A stretch of DNA of 64,000 bases from Citrobacter sp. JGM124 (GTDB lineage Bacteria; Pseudomonadota; Gammaproteobacteria; Enterobacterales; Enterobacteriaceae): assembly GCF_018257795.1 (NCBI RefSeq), contig NZ_JAERJD010000005.1:62001-126000 (forward strand). Direction: 5' to 3'. The number at the start of each line of letters is the position of its first letter. Positions within the stretch are counted from its first letter, which is position 1. The notes beneath the pieces are model-generated. The model did no database searches, had not been told where the DNA came from, and worked only from the letters and a program-made list of their open reading frames with translations. This document shows, piece by piece, positions 39,847-50,292 of the stretch. The position numbers and the translations under genes were made by a program.

Positions 39847-39875
39847 TGTGATCTCTGTCACTTATAATTGTAAAT
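39847..39875 (+). promoter_or_regulatory. CRP-like site overlapping a DeoR-like site before the nucleoside transporter
   Basis: TGTGATCTCTGTCACT (39847-39862) matches the CRP pattern TGTGA-N6-TCACA at 9 of 10 positions. The core TTATAATTGTAA (39862-39873) is identical to the core of the DeoR-like site at 41295. It lies 130-155 bp before the transporter start, so cAMP activation and deoxynucleoside induction are plausible. Confidence 0.6.
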
Positions 39876-40002
39876 ATTTCTATTTATTTCTGTTTGTGTG
39901 TGATTAGTGTGCCCCTGTTATTATTACCTAACGTTATAATTTCCTGTGTAATTCATTGGCTAAATTCGCCGCGATATTTATTAAAATAGACAGGGAATCT
40001 GT

Positions 40003-41280
40003 ATGCAAATCCTTATCGGATTAATTGGCATGCTTGTTTTATTACTGGTAGCCTTTCTCCTATCCACGGATCGCAAAGCGATCAATCTCCGTACCGTTAT
40101 TGGGGCCTGGGTCCTTCAGATAGGCATTGGTGCACTGGTTCTTTATGTCCCGGTGGGACGCAAGGTCTTACTTGCTATGTCTGAAGGGGTAGCAAACGTT
40201 ATCGGTTATGGTAATGCCGGGATTTCCTTCCTTTTTGGCGGGTTAGTATCGGATAAAATGTTTGAAGTTTTTGGTGGCGGTGGTTTTGTTTTTGCCTTGC
40301 GTGTCCTGCCTGTTATCGTCTTTTTCTCTTCTTTGATTGCCGTGCTGTATTACATCGGCATTATGCAGTGGGTGATTAAAATCTTGGGTGGTGGCTTGCA
40401 TAAATTGCTGAGAACCTCCCGTACAGAATCTCTTTCTGCCACGGCAAATATTTTCGTTGGACAAACCGAAGCCCCTCTGGTGGTTCGCCCTTATATTGCG
40501 ACCATGACACGATCTGAACTGTTTACTGTGATGAGCGGGGGGCTGGCTTCGGTGGCCGGTTCCGTTCTGGCCGGGTACGCCCAGATGGGAGTGCCCCTGG
40601 AATATTTGATCGCGGCGTCATTTATGGCGGCGCCCGGGGGACTGCTATTTTCTAAACTGATGATGCCTGAAACCGAAAAGCCGAATGATTCGCCGCATCT
40701 TGAATCAATGGAAAACGATCCTGACCGCCCAACGAATATTCTTGACGCTGCGGCCTCTGGTGCCGCATCGGGTATGCAACTGGCTCTGAATGTAGGGGCG
40801 ATGCTGTTGGCATTTGTGGCTTTGATTGCTCTGCTGAATGGTATTTTGTCTGGTGTGGGAGGCTGGTTTAACTATCCGCAACTGACGATGGAGCTCATTT
40901 TGGGCTGGGTATTCTCCCCAGTCGCCTGGCTGATTGGGGTTCCCTGGGCTGAGGCCCAGATCGCAGGGTCATTCATTGGTCAGAAACTGATTATTAATGA
41001 GTTTGTTGCCTACCTTAACTTTGGTGCCTATCTGAAAGATGAAGCTGAGGTGGCCGCAGCAGGGTTGCAGGTATTATCCACAAATACGAAAGCTATTATC
41101 TCTTTTGCCCTCTGCGGATTTGCGAACCTCTCGTCTATAGCTATTCTCATTGGTGGGTTAGGCAGTATGGCTCCCAATCGTCGTCACGATGTTGCCCAGC
41201 TTGGTATAAAAGCCGTTATCGCCGGAACCCTGTCAAACCTGATGAGTGCCACTATTGCAGGAATATTTTTGGCGCTCTAG
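40003..41280 (+). CDS. Concentrative nucleoside transporter (CNT/NupC family)
   Basis: A 425-residue inner-membrane symporter for nucleosides. Many hydrophobic helices are present. The family's substrate/cation-binding segments GQTEAPLVVRPYIATMTRSELF (near residue 152) and NEFVAYLNFGAYL (near 332) are clear, with SFALCGFANLSSIAILIGGLG near the end. The GQTEAP form is closer to NupX/PsuT and to Vibrio CNT than to E. coli NupC. It sits directly before deoCABD, where E. coli K-12 has yjjW-yjjI, and shares DeoR-like and CRP-like sites with that operon, so it probably imports the nucleosides the deo enzymes degrade. Confidence 0.93.
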   Translation: MQILIGLIGMLVLLLVAFLLSTDRKAINLRTVIGAWVLQIGIGALVLYVPVGRKVLLAMSEGVANVIGYGNAGISFLFGGLVSDKMFEVFGGGGFVFALRVLPVIVFFSSLIAVLYYIGIMQWVIKILGGGLHKLLRTSRTESLSATANIFVGQTEAPLVVRPYIATMTRSELFTVMSGGLASVAGSVLAGYAQMGVPLEYLIAASFMAAPGGLLFSKLMMPETEKPNDSPHLESMENDPDRPTNILDAAASGAASGMQLALNVGAMLLAFVALIALLNGILSGVGGWFNYPQLTMELILGWVFSPVAWLIGVPWAEAQIAGSFIGQKLIINEFVAYLNFGAYLKDEAEVAAAGLQVLSTNTKAIISFALCGFANLSSIAILIGGLGSMAPNRRHDVAQLGIKAVIAGTLSNLMSATIAGIFLAL

Positions 41281-41294
41281 CATGTTGTGAATAA

Positions 41295-41310
41295 TGTTAT
41301 AATTGTAACA
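41295..41310 (+). promoter_or_regulatory. DeoR-like operator, upstream copy
   Basis: TGTTATAATTGTAACA is close to the E. coli DeoR operator TGTTAGAATTCTAACA (14 of 16). It lies in the 339-bp transporter-deoC gap, 165 bp from the second copy, a spacing that would allow looping. A short stem around ATGGTCGG/CCGACCAT (41317-41338, then TTTTGTTA) follows and may terminate the transporter transcript. Confidence 0.7.
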
Positions 41311-41316
41311 TTAAAA

Positions 41317-41344
41317 TGGTCGGTTATTCACCGACCATTTTGTT
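41317..41344 (+). terminator. Terminator of the nucleoside transporter gene
   Basis: AATGGTCGG, a short loop TTATTCA and CCGACCATT form a stem followed by TTGTTA. It lies 36 bp after the transporter stop. Confidence 0.65.
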
Positions 41345-41425
41345 ATCAGGCCAGTATCATTTGGCTTGTTTTGTTATCGGCGTCACCTATAATGACTGAA
41401 TGAATGCAATATATACTCCGGATTT

Positions 41426-41441
41426 TGTGATTCAGGACACA
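41426..41441 (+). promoter_or_regulatory. CRP-like site upstream of deoC
   Basis: TGTGATTCAGGACACA fits TGTGA-N6-TCACA at 9 of 10 positions. The E. coli deoP2 promoter is likewise cAMP-CRP controlled and CytR-repressed. Confidence 0.65.
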
Positions 41442-41459
41442 ATTCACTCTGTGTGTGAA

Positions 41460-41475
41460 TGTTAGAATTATAACA
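41460..41475 (+). promoter_or_regulatory. DeoR operator, promoter-proximal copy before deoC
   Basis: TGTTAGAATTATAACA matches the E. coli DeoR operator TGTTAGAATTCTAACA at 15 of 16 positions. It lies 145 bp before deoC. Confidence 0.8.
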
Positions 41476-41619
41476 TTCAGGCTGGTGGTAAACAGGTGGC
41501 AAGAGGGACCTTAGTATGAGAGGCAGCAGGCTGGCTTCTCCTCTTCATGGAATCAAGTCCACTTTACTGTGTTTGAGTTGCCAGGCCGGAGACATCTAGC
41601 CCTTTTGTTGGAGATCATT

Positions 41620-42399
41620 ATGAGCGATTTAAAAACCAGCAGCCTGCGTGCGCTGAAACTGATGGACTTGACCACGCTGAACACTGATGACACAGATGAA
41701 AAAGTCATCGCACTTTGCCATCAGGCAAAAACCCCGATGGGAAACACCGCCGCCATTTGTATTTATCCTCGTTTTATCCCGATCGCACGTAAGACGCTAA
41801 AAGAACAGGGTACGCCTGACATTCGTATCGCGACGGTAACGAACTTCCCGCACGGTAACGACGATATTGATATCGCCCTGGCAGAAACCCGTGCGGCGAT
41901 TGCTTACGGTGCTGATGATGTGGATGTCGTGTTTCCTTATCGCGCTCTGATAGCCGGTAATGAGCAGGTGGGGTTTGACCTGGTTAAAGCCTGTAAAGAG
42001 GCTTGTGCCAGCGCCAATGTGTTGCTGAAAGTGATCATTGAAACCGGTGAGTTAAAAACGGAAGAACTGATTCGTAAAGCATCAACCATTGCCATTAAGG
42101 CAGGGGCTGACTTTATTAAAACTTCTACGGGTAAAGTACCCGTTAATGCGACACCGGAAAGCGCACGCATTATGCTCGAGGTCATTCGTGACCTTGGGGT
42201 AGAGAAAACGGTAGGTTTTAAACCTGCGGGTGGGGTTCGTTCTGCTGAAGATGCTGCAGAATACTTAGCGATGGCTGATGAGATGTTTGGTCGTGACTGG
42301 GCTGATGCGCGTCATTACCGTTTTGGCGCATCCAGCTTACTGGCCAGCCTGCTCAAAGCACTGGGCCACGGTGACGGGAAAAGCGCCAGCAGTTACTGA
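41620..42399 (+). CDS. deoC: Deoxyribose-phosphate aldolase DeoC
   Basis: DeoC splits 2-deoxyribose 5-phosphate into acetaldehyde and glyceraldehyde 3-phosphate. ATG 41620 gives [20 protein letters not shown] and exactly 259 residues, as in E. coli, with TTGGAG before it. The Schiff-base Lys is K167 in FIKTSTGK, and the proton-relay Lys is in [11 protein letters not shown] near 201. First gene of deoCABD, under CRP-like and DeoR-like sites. Confidence 0.98.
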   Translation: MSDLKTSSLRALKLMDLTTLNTDDTDEKVIALCHQAKTPMGNTAAICIYPRFIPIARKTLKEQGTPDIRIATVTNFPHGNDDIDIALAETRAAIAYGADDVDVVFPYRALIAGNEQVGFDLVKACKEACASANVLLKVIIETGELKTEELIRKASTIAIKAGADFIKTSTGKVPVNATPESARIMLEVIRDLGVEKTVGFKPAGGVRSAEDAAEYLAMADEMFGRDWADARHYRFGASSLLASLLKALGHGDGKSASSY

Positions 42400-42458
42400 G
42401 CCCTCTGTGCGGCGTAATATACGCCGCCATTTACCTCGACTTTTCGTTGGAGATTCCT

Positions 42459-43781
42459 ATGTTTCTCGCACAAGAAATCATTCGTAAAAAACGTGATGGC
42501 CATGCGTTAAGCGATGAAGAAATCCGTTTTTTTATCAATGGCATTCGCGATAATACTATCTCTGAAGGGCAGATCGCCGCCCTGGCAATGACCATCTTTT
42601 TTAATGACATGAGCATGCCGGAGCGGGTCTCACTGACCATGGCGATGCGTGACTCAGGCACAGTCCTTGACTGGAAAAGTTTGCATCTCAATGGGCCTGT
42701 TGTTGATAAACATTCAACGGGTGGGGTGGGGGATGTGACCTCCTTGATGCTGGGGCCAATGGTTGCGGCATGTGGTGGTTATGTTCCGATGATTTCTGGG
42801 CGAGGTCTGGGGCATACGGGAGGTACGCTGGATAAGCTTGAAGCCATCCCCGGTTTTGATATTTTCCCTGATGACAATCGGTTCCGGAAAATTATTAAAG
42901 AGGTGGGGGTTGCGATCATTGGCCAAACCAGCTCTCTGGCGCCTGCGGATAAACGTTTCTATGCTACCCGGGATATTACTGCGACGGTGGACTCTATCCC
43001 GCTGATTACCGGTTCTATCCTGGCGAAGAAACTGGCTGAGGGATTAGATGCCCTGGTCATGGATGTCAAAGTGGGTAATGGGGCATTTATGCCAACCTAT
43101 GAGCTTTCCGGTTTGCTGGCAGAAGCGATCGTCGGGGTTGCCAACGGGGCTGGCGTGCGTACTACAGCCTTGTTGACAGATATGAATCAGGTTCTTGCCT
43201 CCAGTGCCGGTAATGCTGTTGAGGTGCGTGAATCCGTACAGTTCCTGACGGGGGAGTACCGTAATCCACGCTTGTATGATGTCACCATGGCATTATGTGT
43301 TGAAATGTTGCTTTCCGGTAATCTTGCTCAGAACGATGCGGAAGCCCGAACTAAACTTCAAAAAGTGTTGGATAACGGTAAAGCGGCGGAAGTTTTTGGT
43401 CGTATGGTTGCGGCCCAAGGTGGACCAGGGGACTTTGTCGAAAATCCGGATAAATATTTACCGGTTGCCGCTATTCGTAAACCCGTCTATGCCGATGATG
43501 TGGGTTTTGTTTCCGCGATGGATACCCGTGATCTGGGTCTCGCCGTCGTGTCCCTGGGCGGTGGTCGTCGTCAGGCTTCCGATATTATCGACTATAGTGT
43601 TGGTATCACCGAAATGGCACGACTGGGCGATAAGGTTGATACATCACATCCGTTGGCGGTTATTCATGCGAAAGATGAGGCAAGCTGGCAAGAGGCGGCT
43701 GCGTCGGTGAAAGCGGCAATTAAATTTGACGATAAAGCACCACAGGAAACACCGACTGTCTATCGCAGAATAAGTCAGTAA
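42459..43781 (+). CDS. deoA: Thymidine phosphorylase DeoA
   Basis: DeoA converts thymidine or deoxyuridine plus phosphate to the base and deoxyribose 1-phosphate. ATG 42459 gives [20 protein letters not shown] and 440 residues, the E. coli length, with TTGGAG upstream. The family signature region [20 protein letters not shown] begins near residue 113, and the phosphate-binding KHSTGGVGD is near 84. It lies 59 bp after deoC in the same operon. Confidence 0.98.
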   Translation: MFLAQEIIRKKRDGHALSDEEIRFFINGIRDNTISEGQIAALAMTIFFNDMSMPERVSLTMAMRDSGTVLDWKSLHLNGPVVDKHSTGGVGDVTSLMLGPMVAACGGYVPMISGRGLGHTGGTLDKLEAIPGFDIFPDDNRFRKIIKEVGVAIIGQTSSLAPADKRFYATRDITATVDSIPLITGSILAKKLAEGLDALVMDVKVGNGAFMPTYELSGLLAEAIVGVANGAGVRTTALLTDMNQVLASSAGNAVEVRESVQFLTGEYRNPRLYDVTMALCVEMLLSGNLAQNDAEARTKLQKVLDNGKAAEVFGRMVAAQGGPGDFVENPDKYLPVAAIRKPVYADDVGFVSAMDTRDLGLAVVSLGGGRRQASDIIDYSVGITEMARLGDKVDTSHPLAVIHAKDEASWQEAAASVKAAIKFDDKAPQETPTVYRRISQ

Positions 43782-43815
43782 CGTATACTATTCTGATCGA
43801 ATTTTTCGATCGTAA

Positions 43816-45054
<1,239 letters not shown>

Positions 45055-45112
45055 TTCTGCAGGGCGGCTGACTGCCGCCCAATAGCTGTCACATTAAGAT
45101 AAGGATTAACTT

Positions 45113-45832
45113 ATGGCCACTCCACATATTAACGCCGAAATGGGTGATTTTGCTGACGTCGTTTTGATGCCTGGCGATCCACTGCGTGCAAAACATATTG
45201 CAGAAACTTTCCTGGAAAATGCGCGTGAAGTGAACAACGTGCGTGGCATGTTGGGTTACACCGGGACTTATAAAGGACGTAAAATTTCTGTTATGGGTCA
45301 TGGCATGGGGATCCCATCCTGCTCCATCTATGCGAAAGAGCTGATCACCGATTTTGGTGTGAAAAAAATCATCCGTGTGGGTTCCTGTGGTGCCGTGCGT
45401 GAAGATGTAAAACTACGCGATGTAGTTATCGGCATGGGGGCATGTACTGACTCCAAAGTTAACCGCCTGCGTTTTAAAGACAACGATTTTTCTGCTATTG
45501 CAGATTTTGAGATGGTACGTAATGCCGTGGATGCCGCTAAGGCTCTGGGTGTTGATGCCCGTGTAGGCAACATCTTCTCTGCAGACTTGTTCTATACCCC
45601 GGATCCAACCATGTTTGACGTCATGGAAAAATACGGTATCCTGGGCGTGGAAATGGAAGCGGCGGGTATCTATGGTGTGGCAGCAGAATTTGGTGCTAAA
45701 GCGCTGACCATCTGTACCGTGTCTGACCATATCCGTACTCATGAGCAGACGACTGCAGCGGAACGCCAGACCACCTTTAATGATATGATTAAGATTGCTC
45801 TGGAATCCGTATTATTGGGTGATAAAGCCTGA
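45113..45832 (+). CDS. deoD: Purine nucleoside phosphorylase DeoD
   Basis: DeoD phosphorolyses purine (deoxy)nucleosides to base and pentose 1-phosphate; it is a trimeric/hexameric low-specificity enzyme. The 239 residues equal E. coli DeoD. Visible motifs are [16 protein letters not shown] near residue 17, the phosphate site RVGSCGAV near 87, [13 protein letters not shown] near 178 and [11 protein letters not shown] near 203 with the catalytic Asp. Last gene of the deo operon, followed by a strong terminator. Confidence 0.98.
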   Translation: MATPHINAEMGDFADVVLMPGDPLRAKHIAETFLENAREVNNVRGMLGYTGTYKGRKISVMGHGMGIPSCSIYAKELITDFGVKKIIRVGSCGAVREDVKLRDVVIGMGACTDSKVNRLRFKDNDFSAIADFEMVRNAVDAAKALGVDARVGNIFSADLFYTPDPTMFDVMEKYGILGVEMEAAGIYGVAAEFGAKALTICTVSDHIRTHEQTTAAERQTTFNDMIKIALESVLLGDKA

Positions 45833-45875
45833 TTAACTGGGTTGCTTAAAGAGGCATGAGTTGTGCCTCGAATTC

Positions 45876-45918
45876 ATAAAAAAGGCACGGGAAACATCAT
45901 CTCCCGTGCCTTTTTTAT
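45876..45918. terminator. Bidirectional terminator between deoD and lplA
   Basis: A stem AAAAAAGGCACGGG...CCCGTGCCTTTTTT with an ~11-base loop separates the convergent genes and has A and T tracts on opposite sides. Confidence 0.92.
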
Positions 45919-45931
45919 TACCTTTATGAGC

Positions 45932-46948
45932 TTAACGGACGGCTTCTGCTATCCAGCTGGCTAATTCGCGTAGCTCTTTTTCCTGTTCAGGATAAGCCGG
46001 GATTAATGACTCACATACTTTTTGCAGAACGTCGCTGCGATAAAGTACCCCCTGCAAATCTGAAGCCAGGGCTTCCAGCGGGGCAGGATTCAGGCTGTCA
46101 GTGAATAACTGACTCCGGGATATATGGCCTTTTTCCACATCAAAGTGCAGCTCAATGCCGCCCCAGCTAAAACGGTTATCCAGTAAATGGCTAAACGCGG
46201 GGGCCTGGCCAAAGTTCCATTCCCAACTACTTTGGCGGGTGAACGTTTCCATGAATCCGGGTAAGTCTGGTAATGCATCGGGAGAGATATGTTCTGCCTG
46301 AACGCGCTCACCGTAGAGACTAAAAAAAGCCTCAATGATGCTGTCACAAATTTGTTCATGGGTTAGACCGGGGACTAAATCACTAAGATTCGCCACACGT
46401 CCCCTGACAGAGGTAATGCCTTTGGCCTGGAGCTTTTTGGGGTCAGGATTCAGGTAGTTTGCCAGCCGGGTAAGGTCCGCATTCAGCAGTAATGTGCCAT
46501 GGTGAAAACCACGATCTTTGGTTTCTTTATAGGCCGAACCGGAAATTTTACGCACCCCATCAGGCGTTTCGACTTCTAAATCATTACGTCCGGAAGCCGT
46601 GGCAGTAATCCCCAGATTTTGTAACGCGTTGATAACCAGCCCTGTTGAGATGCTTTTATCGTACTCAGGCTTGCCAGCCATGAACGTGAAACAGGTATTA
46701 CCTAAATCGTGAAATACTGCCCCCCCACCACTGCTACGACGAGCCAGCCGGATATTGTCCTGCTCCATACGAGCAGTATTACACTCTTTCCACGGATTCT
46801 GGGCACGTCCAATCACCACGGTATCTGCATTACGCCATAGAAACAGCACCCGTTGAGTTGTGGGCATCTGACGAAAAATAGTTTCTTCAACAGCGAGGTT
46901 AAACCAGGGATCATAGGTGTCAGAAATCAGTAAACGCAAACCAGGCAT
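45932..46948 (-). CDS. lplA: Lipoate-protein ligase A
   Basis: LplA activates scavenged lipoate with ATP and attaches it to 2-oxoacid dehydrogenase and glycine cleavage proteins. ATG 46948 gives [15 protein letters not shown] and 338 residues, the E. coli length, with AGGAG 8 bp upstream. Substrate-binding motifs include [15 protein letters not shown] near residue 69, the [19 protein letters not shown] block with the catalytic Lys near 133, and NTCFTFM. A C-terminal accessory domain (~250-338) is present. Confidence 0.96.
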   Translation of the reverse strand: MPGLRLLISDTYDPWFNLAVEETIFRQMPTTQRVLFLWRNADTVVIGRAQNPWKECNTARMEQDNIRLARRSSGGGAVFHDLGNTCFTFMAGKPEYDKSISTGLVINALQNLGITATASGRNDLEVETPDGVRKISGSAYKETKDRGFHHGTLLLNADLTRLANYLNPDPKKLQAKGITSVRGRVANLSDLVPGLTHEQICDSIIEAFFSLYGERVQAEHISPDALPDLPGFMETFTRQSSWEWNFGQAPAFSHLLDNRFSWGGIELHFDVEKGHISRSQLFTDSLNPAPLEALASDLQGVLYRSDVLQKVCESLIPAYPEQEKELRELASWIAEAVR

Positions 46949-47038
46949 AGCAGAACTCCTTTTTCTGAAAAGAGTGGAATAACGCCCATGTAGCTCAGGC
47001 CATTCAGTCAATCTATCAATTGTGTCATGTTGGTGGCT

Positions 47039-47668
47039 TTACTCTTCCTCTTCTTTTACTTTGGTATTGGCAGTAAGCAGAAAAGGGGACTGCTGCCAGC
47101 GGCTTCGTTTGCCCCCGAGCAGAGTCCGGGCGAGGATAATACCGATAGCTACAGCCAGTAAGATCATGAGCCGCAGAATGTTGGTGGTATTATCGACCTG
47201 CTTGGCTTCTGTTGCCAGGGTATGCGTATCGAGCGTCAGACGCAGATAACCAATGGGGCCACTTTTATCTTCAATCGGTGAAACAATTTGTTTATTGAAG
47301 TAACTTCCTGCTTTCGCCCCGTCCAGCGCCAGACGGTCACGAACATTGATGGGTTCCCCGGATCTTGCCACCTGGTTCCCCGCGGTATCGTAAACAGCAG
47401 CATCGAGTATCCGGCTATCTTTGGTTAACATACTGAGTGCGGCAACAATGCGTTTTTCATCCGGGTTTTCGGGCTTCATCGCCGGAAGCAGATTAAATGC
47501 TACCTGACGGGCCAGGGTGCGAGCCAGTTCTTCCAGCTGATCGGAACGAGCCTGCTGACTCCCGCGGCTAAACCAGGATGCGCCTTGCATCATTACCACT
47601 AAGAGTGCCAGGCAGAACAAGACAATCACTGCCTTATGTAAGCGAAATTTAAATTTTATTCGTGACAT
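47039..47668 (-). CDS. ytjB: Membrane protein YtjB (Smp)
   Basis: A 209-residue inner-membrane protein (E. coli Smp 214). ATG 47668 gives MSRIKFKFRLHKAVIVLFCL, matching the family start. One transmembrane helix at ~14-31 and another at ~160-180 flank a periplasmic domain of the AhpA/YtjB type with DAAVYDTAGNQVARSGEPI. The tail ends KVKEEEE. Function is unknown. Divergent from serB, as in E. coli. Confidence 0.93.
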   Translation of the reverse strand: MSRIKFKFRLHKAVIVLFCLALLVVMMQGASWFSRGSQQARSDQLEELARTLARQVAFNLLPAMKPENPDEKRIVAALSMLTKDSRILDAAVYDTAGNQVARSGEPINVRDRLALDGAKAGSYFNKQIVSPIEDKSGPIGYLRLTLDTHTLATEAKQVDNTTNILRLMILLAVAIGIILARTLLGGKRSRWQQSPFLLTANTKVKEEEE

Positions 47669-47773
47669 GATGCACCTTTGGAAAATTGCTGACATTAATG
47701 TTGCCAGAAGCCTGGCTGACAAGGTAGCCTCTTGCGGTGTTTTTACCCTCCCTTGCCTGATACTGGAGCTGTA

Positions 47774-48751
47774 ATGCTAAATAGTTTGACCTGGTGCGAC
47801 CTACCTAATGATGTCTCTCTGTGGCCAGGACTGCCGCTTTCACTCAGTGGTGATGAAGTGATGCCACTGGATTACCGTGCCGGGCGCACGGGTTGGCTGC
47901 TTTATGGCAGAAACCTTGATAAACAGTGCCTGACGAAATACCAGCGTAAGCTGGGGGCAGCAATGGTGATAGTCAACGCCTGGTGCGTGGACGAATATCA
48001 AGTTATTCGTCTGGCTGGGACATTGACTCCTCGAGCGACTAAGTTAGCACATCAGGCAGGGCTGGATGTGGCGCCACTGGGTAAAATACCTCATTTGCAT
48101 ACACCGGGATTACTGGTGATGGACATGGACTCTACCGCGATTCAAATTGAGTGTATCGATGAAATAGCTACGCTTGCAGGGACAGGCGAAAAAGTTTCCG
48201 CAATCACGGAGCGAGCGATGCGCGGGGAACTGGATTTTTCTGCCAGCTTGCGCGAGCGTGTCGGGACACTGAAAGGAGCCGATGCGGATATTTTACGCCA
48301 GGTACGTGACAGGCTGCCATTGATGCCTGGCCTGCGATCTTTAGTGGCCAAACTGCAGACGCTGGACTGGAAAATTGCCATCGTTTCTGGCGGTTTTACT
48401 TACTTTGCTGAATATTTACGTGATGAGTTACAGTTAAACGCTGTGTTTGCGAATGAGCTGGAAATTTTTGATGGTAAATTAACCGGTGAAGTACAAGGGC
48501 AAATTGTCGATGCTCGTTTTAAGGCAGAAACGCTAAAAATGTTAGCAGCACAATATGCTATCCCGAACACCCAGACCCTGGCGATCGGTGATGGGGCAAA
48601 TGACTTGCCAATGATTCAAGTCGCAGGCTTGGGGATTGCGTATCATGCGAAACCTAAAGTGAATGAAAAGGCTGAAGTGACGATACATCATGCGGATTTG
48701 ACCGGTGTATTTTGCATTCTTTCAGGCAGCTTGATTCAGGAAGAAGGTTAA
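47774..48751 (+). CDS. serB: Phosphoserine phosphatase SerB
   Basis: SerB performs the last step of serine synthesis. ATG 47774 gives MLNSLTWCDLPNDVSLW and 325 residues (E. coli 322). The HAD nucleophile motif is VMDMDSTAIQIECIDE with Asp117 and Asp119, motif II is IVSGGFTYFAEYL, and motif IV is AIGDGANDLPMIQVAGLG. The N-terminal ~105 residues form an ACT-like domain. radA begins 11 bp after the stop. Confidence 0.97.
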   Translation: MLNSLTWCDLPNDVSLWPGLPLSLSGDEVMPLDYRAGRTGWLLYGRNLDKQCLTKYQRKLGAAMVIVNAWCVDEYQVIRLAGTLTPRATKLAHQAGLDVAPLGKIPHLHTPGLLVMDMDSTAIQIECIDEIATLAGTGEKVSAITERAMRGELDFSASLRERVGTLKGADADILRQVRDRLPLMPGLRSLVAKLQTLDWKIAIVSGGFTYFAEYLRDELQLNAVFANELEIFDGKLTGEVQGQIVDARFKAETLKMLAAQYAIPNTQTLAIGDGANDLPMIQVAGLGIAYHAKPKVNEKAEVTIHHADLTGVFCILSGSLIQEEG

Positions 48752-48762
48752 GAGGTATTAAG

Positions 48763-50145
48763 GTGGCAAAAGCTCCAAAACGCGCATTTGTTTGTAACGA
48801 GTGTGGTGCTGATTACCCACGCTGGCAGGGGCAATGTAGCGCTTGTCATGCATGGAATACCATTACTGAAGTGCGCATTGCCGCCTCACCCCAAGTTGCT
48901 CGTAATGAACGATTATCGGGCTATGCGGGGAGTGCTGGTGTTAGCCGGGTCCAAAAGCTCTCTGATATTAGTCTTGAAGAGCTGCCACGCTTTAGCAGCG
49001 GTTTTAAGGAGTTCGACCGTGTGCTGGGCGGTGGGGTGGTGCCCGGGAGCGCAATTCTGATAGGGGGAAGCCCGGGGGCTGGTAAATCGACCCTGTTGCT
49101 ACAAACCCTTTGTAAACTCAGTGCGCAGATGAAAACACTGTACGTCACCGGTGAGGAGTCGTTACAGCAGGTAGCCATGCGAGCACATCGTCTGGGGCTA
49201 CCAACACAGCATTTGAATATGCTGTCGGAAACCAGCATTGAACAGATTTGTATGATAGCTGAAGAAGAGCAGCCCAAGTTGATGGTCATTGACTCTATTC
49301 AGGTGATGCATATGGCTGATGTCCAGTCATCGCCGGGCAGTGTCGCCCAGGTCCGTGAGACTGCCGCCTACCTGACTCGTTTTGCGAAAACGAAAGGGGT
49401 GGCGATCATTATGGTCGGTCATGTGACGAAAGATGGTTCCCTCGCGGGGCCGAAAGTACTGGAACACTGTATTGACTGCTCTGTCATGCTTGACGGCGAT
49501 GCGGATTCACGTTTTCGTACCTTACGCAGCCATAAAAACCGCTTTGGGGCGGTGAATGAGCTAGGGGTGTTTGCCATGACTGAACAGGGCCTCCGGGAAG
49601 TCAGTAATCCGTCTGCCATTTTTCTGAGTCGTGGGGACGAAGTGACACCAGGAAGTTCTGTCATGGTAGTCTGGGAAGGAACACGCCCTTTGCTGGTGGA
49701 GATTCAGGCCTTGGTTGACCAGTCAATGATGGCTAATCCGCGGCGTGTTGCCGTCGGACTTGAGCAAAACAGACTGGCCATTCTGCTGGCAGTGTTACAC
49801 CGACATGGTGGTTTACAGATGGCGGATCAGGATGTTTTCGTTAATGTCGTCGGGGGCGTGAAAGTTGCAGAAACCAGTGCTGACTTGGCGTTGTTGCTGG
49901 CAATGGTATCCAGTTTACGTAACCGGGCTCTGCCTCATGATTTAGTGGTCTTTGGCGAGGTAGGTCTTGCCGGTGAAATTCGCCCGGTGCCAAGTGGCCA
50001 GGAACGCATTGCCGAAGCGTCAAAGCATGGTTTTAAACGTGCTATCGTTCCCCAGGCAAATGTGCCGAAAAAAGTGCCCGAAGGCATGCAGATTTTTCCC
50101 GTGAAAAAGCTTGTTGATGCGCTTTCTGTATTTGACGACTTATAA
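48763..50145 (+). CDS. radA: DNA repair protein RadA (Sms)
   Basis: RadA is a RecA-like ATPase/helicase that drives branch migration in recombination. GTG 48763 gives VAKAPKRAFVCNECGADYP and 460 residues, the E. coli length. A C4 zinc finger uses C11, C14, C25 and C28. Walker A is GGSPGAGKST near residue 96, the RadA-specific KNRFG motif is near 250, and the C-terminal Lon-like domain holds GGVKVAETSADLALLLAM. Linked to serB upstream and nadR downstream, as in E. coli. Confidence 0.97.
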   Translation: MAKAPKRAFVCNECGADYPRWQGQCSACHAWNTITEVRIAASPQVARNERLSGYAGSAGVSRVQKLSDISLEELPRFSSGFKEFDRVLGGGVVPGSAILIGGSPGAGKSTLLLQTLCKLSAQMKTLYVTGEESLQQVAMRAHRLGLPTQHLNMLSETSIEQICMIAEEEQPKLMVIDSIQVMHMADVQSSPGSVAQVRETAAYLTRFAKTKGVAIIMVGHVTKDGSLAGPKVLEHCIDCSVMLDGDADSRFRTLRSHKNRFGAVNELGVFAMTEQGLREVSNPSAIFLSRGDEVTPGSSVMVVWEGTRPLLVEIQALVDQSMMANPRRVAVGLEQNRLAILLAVLHRHGGLQMADQDVFVNVVGGVKVAETSADLALLLAMVSSLRNRALPHDLVVFGEVGLAGEIRPVPSGQERIAEASKHGFKRAIVPQANVPKKVPEGMQIFPVKKLVDALSVFDDL

Positions 50146-50292
50146 TGAATACTGGCTGTTTGTGGAATCAGTTGCCTGATTTCTGTTATTAAGTCATTAC
50201 CCTGAACGTTCTGGTTGTCGGTAACTTGAACGTTAGCAGGTATCAATCCGGAAAAGGTTTGTCCGGACATATGAGCCATTGGGAGACAGTGC

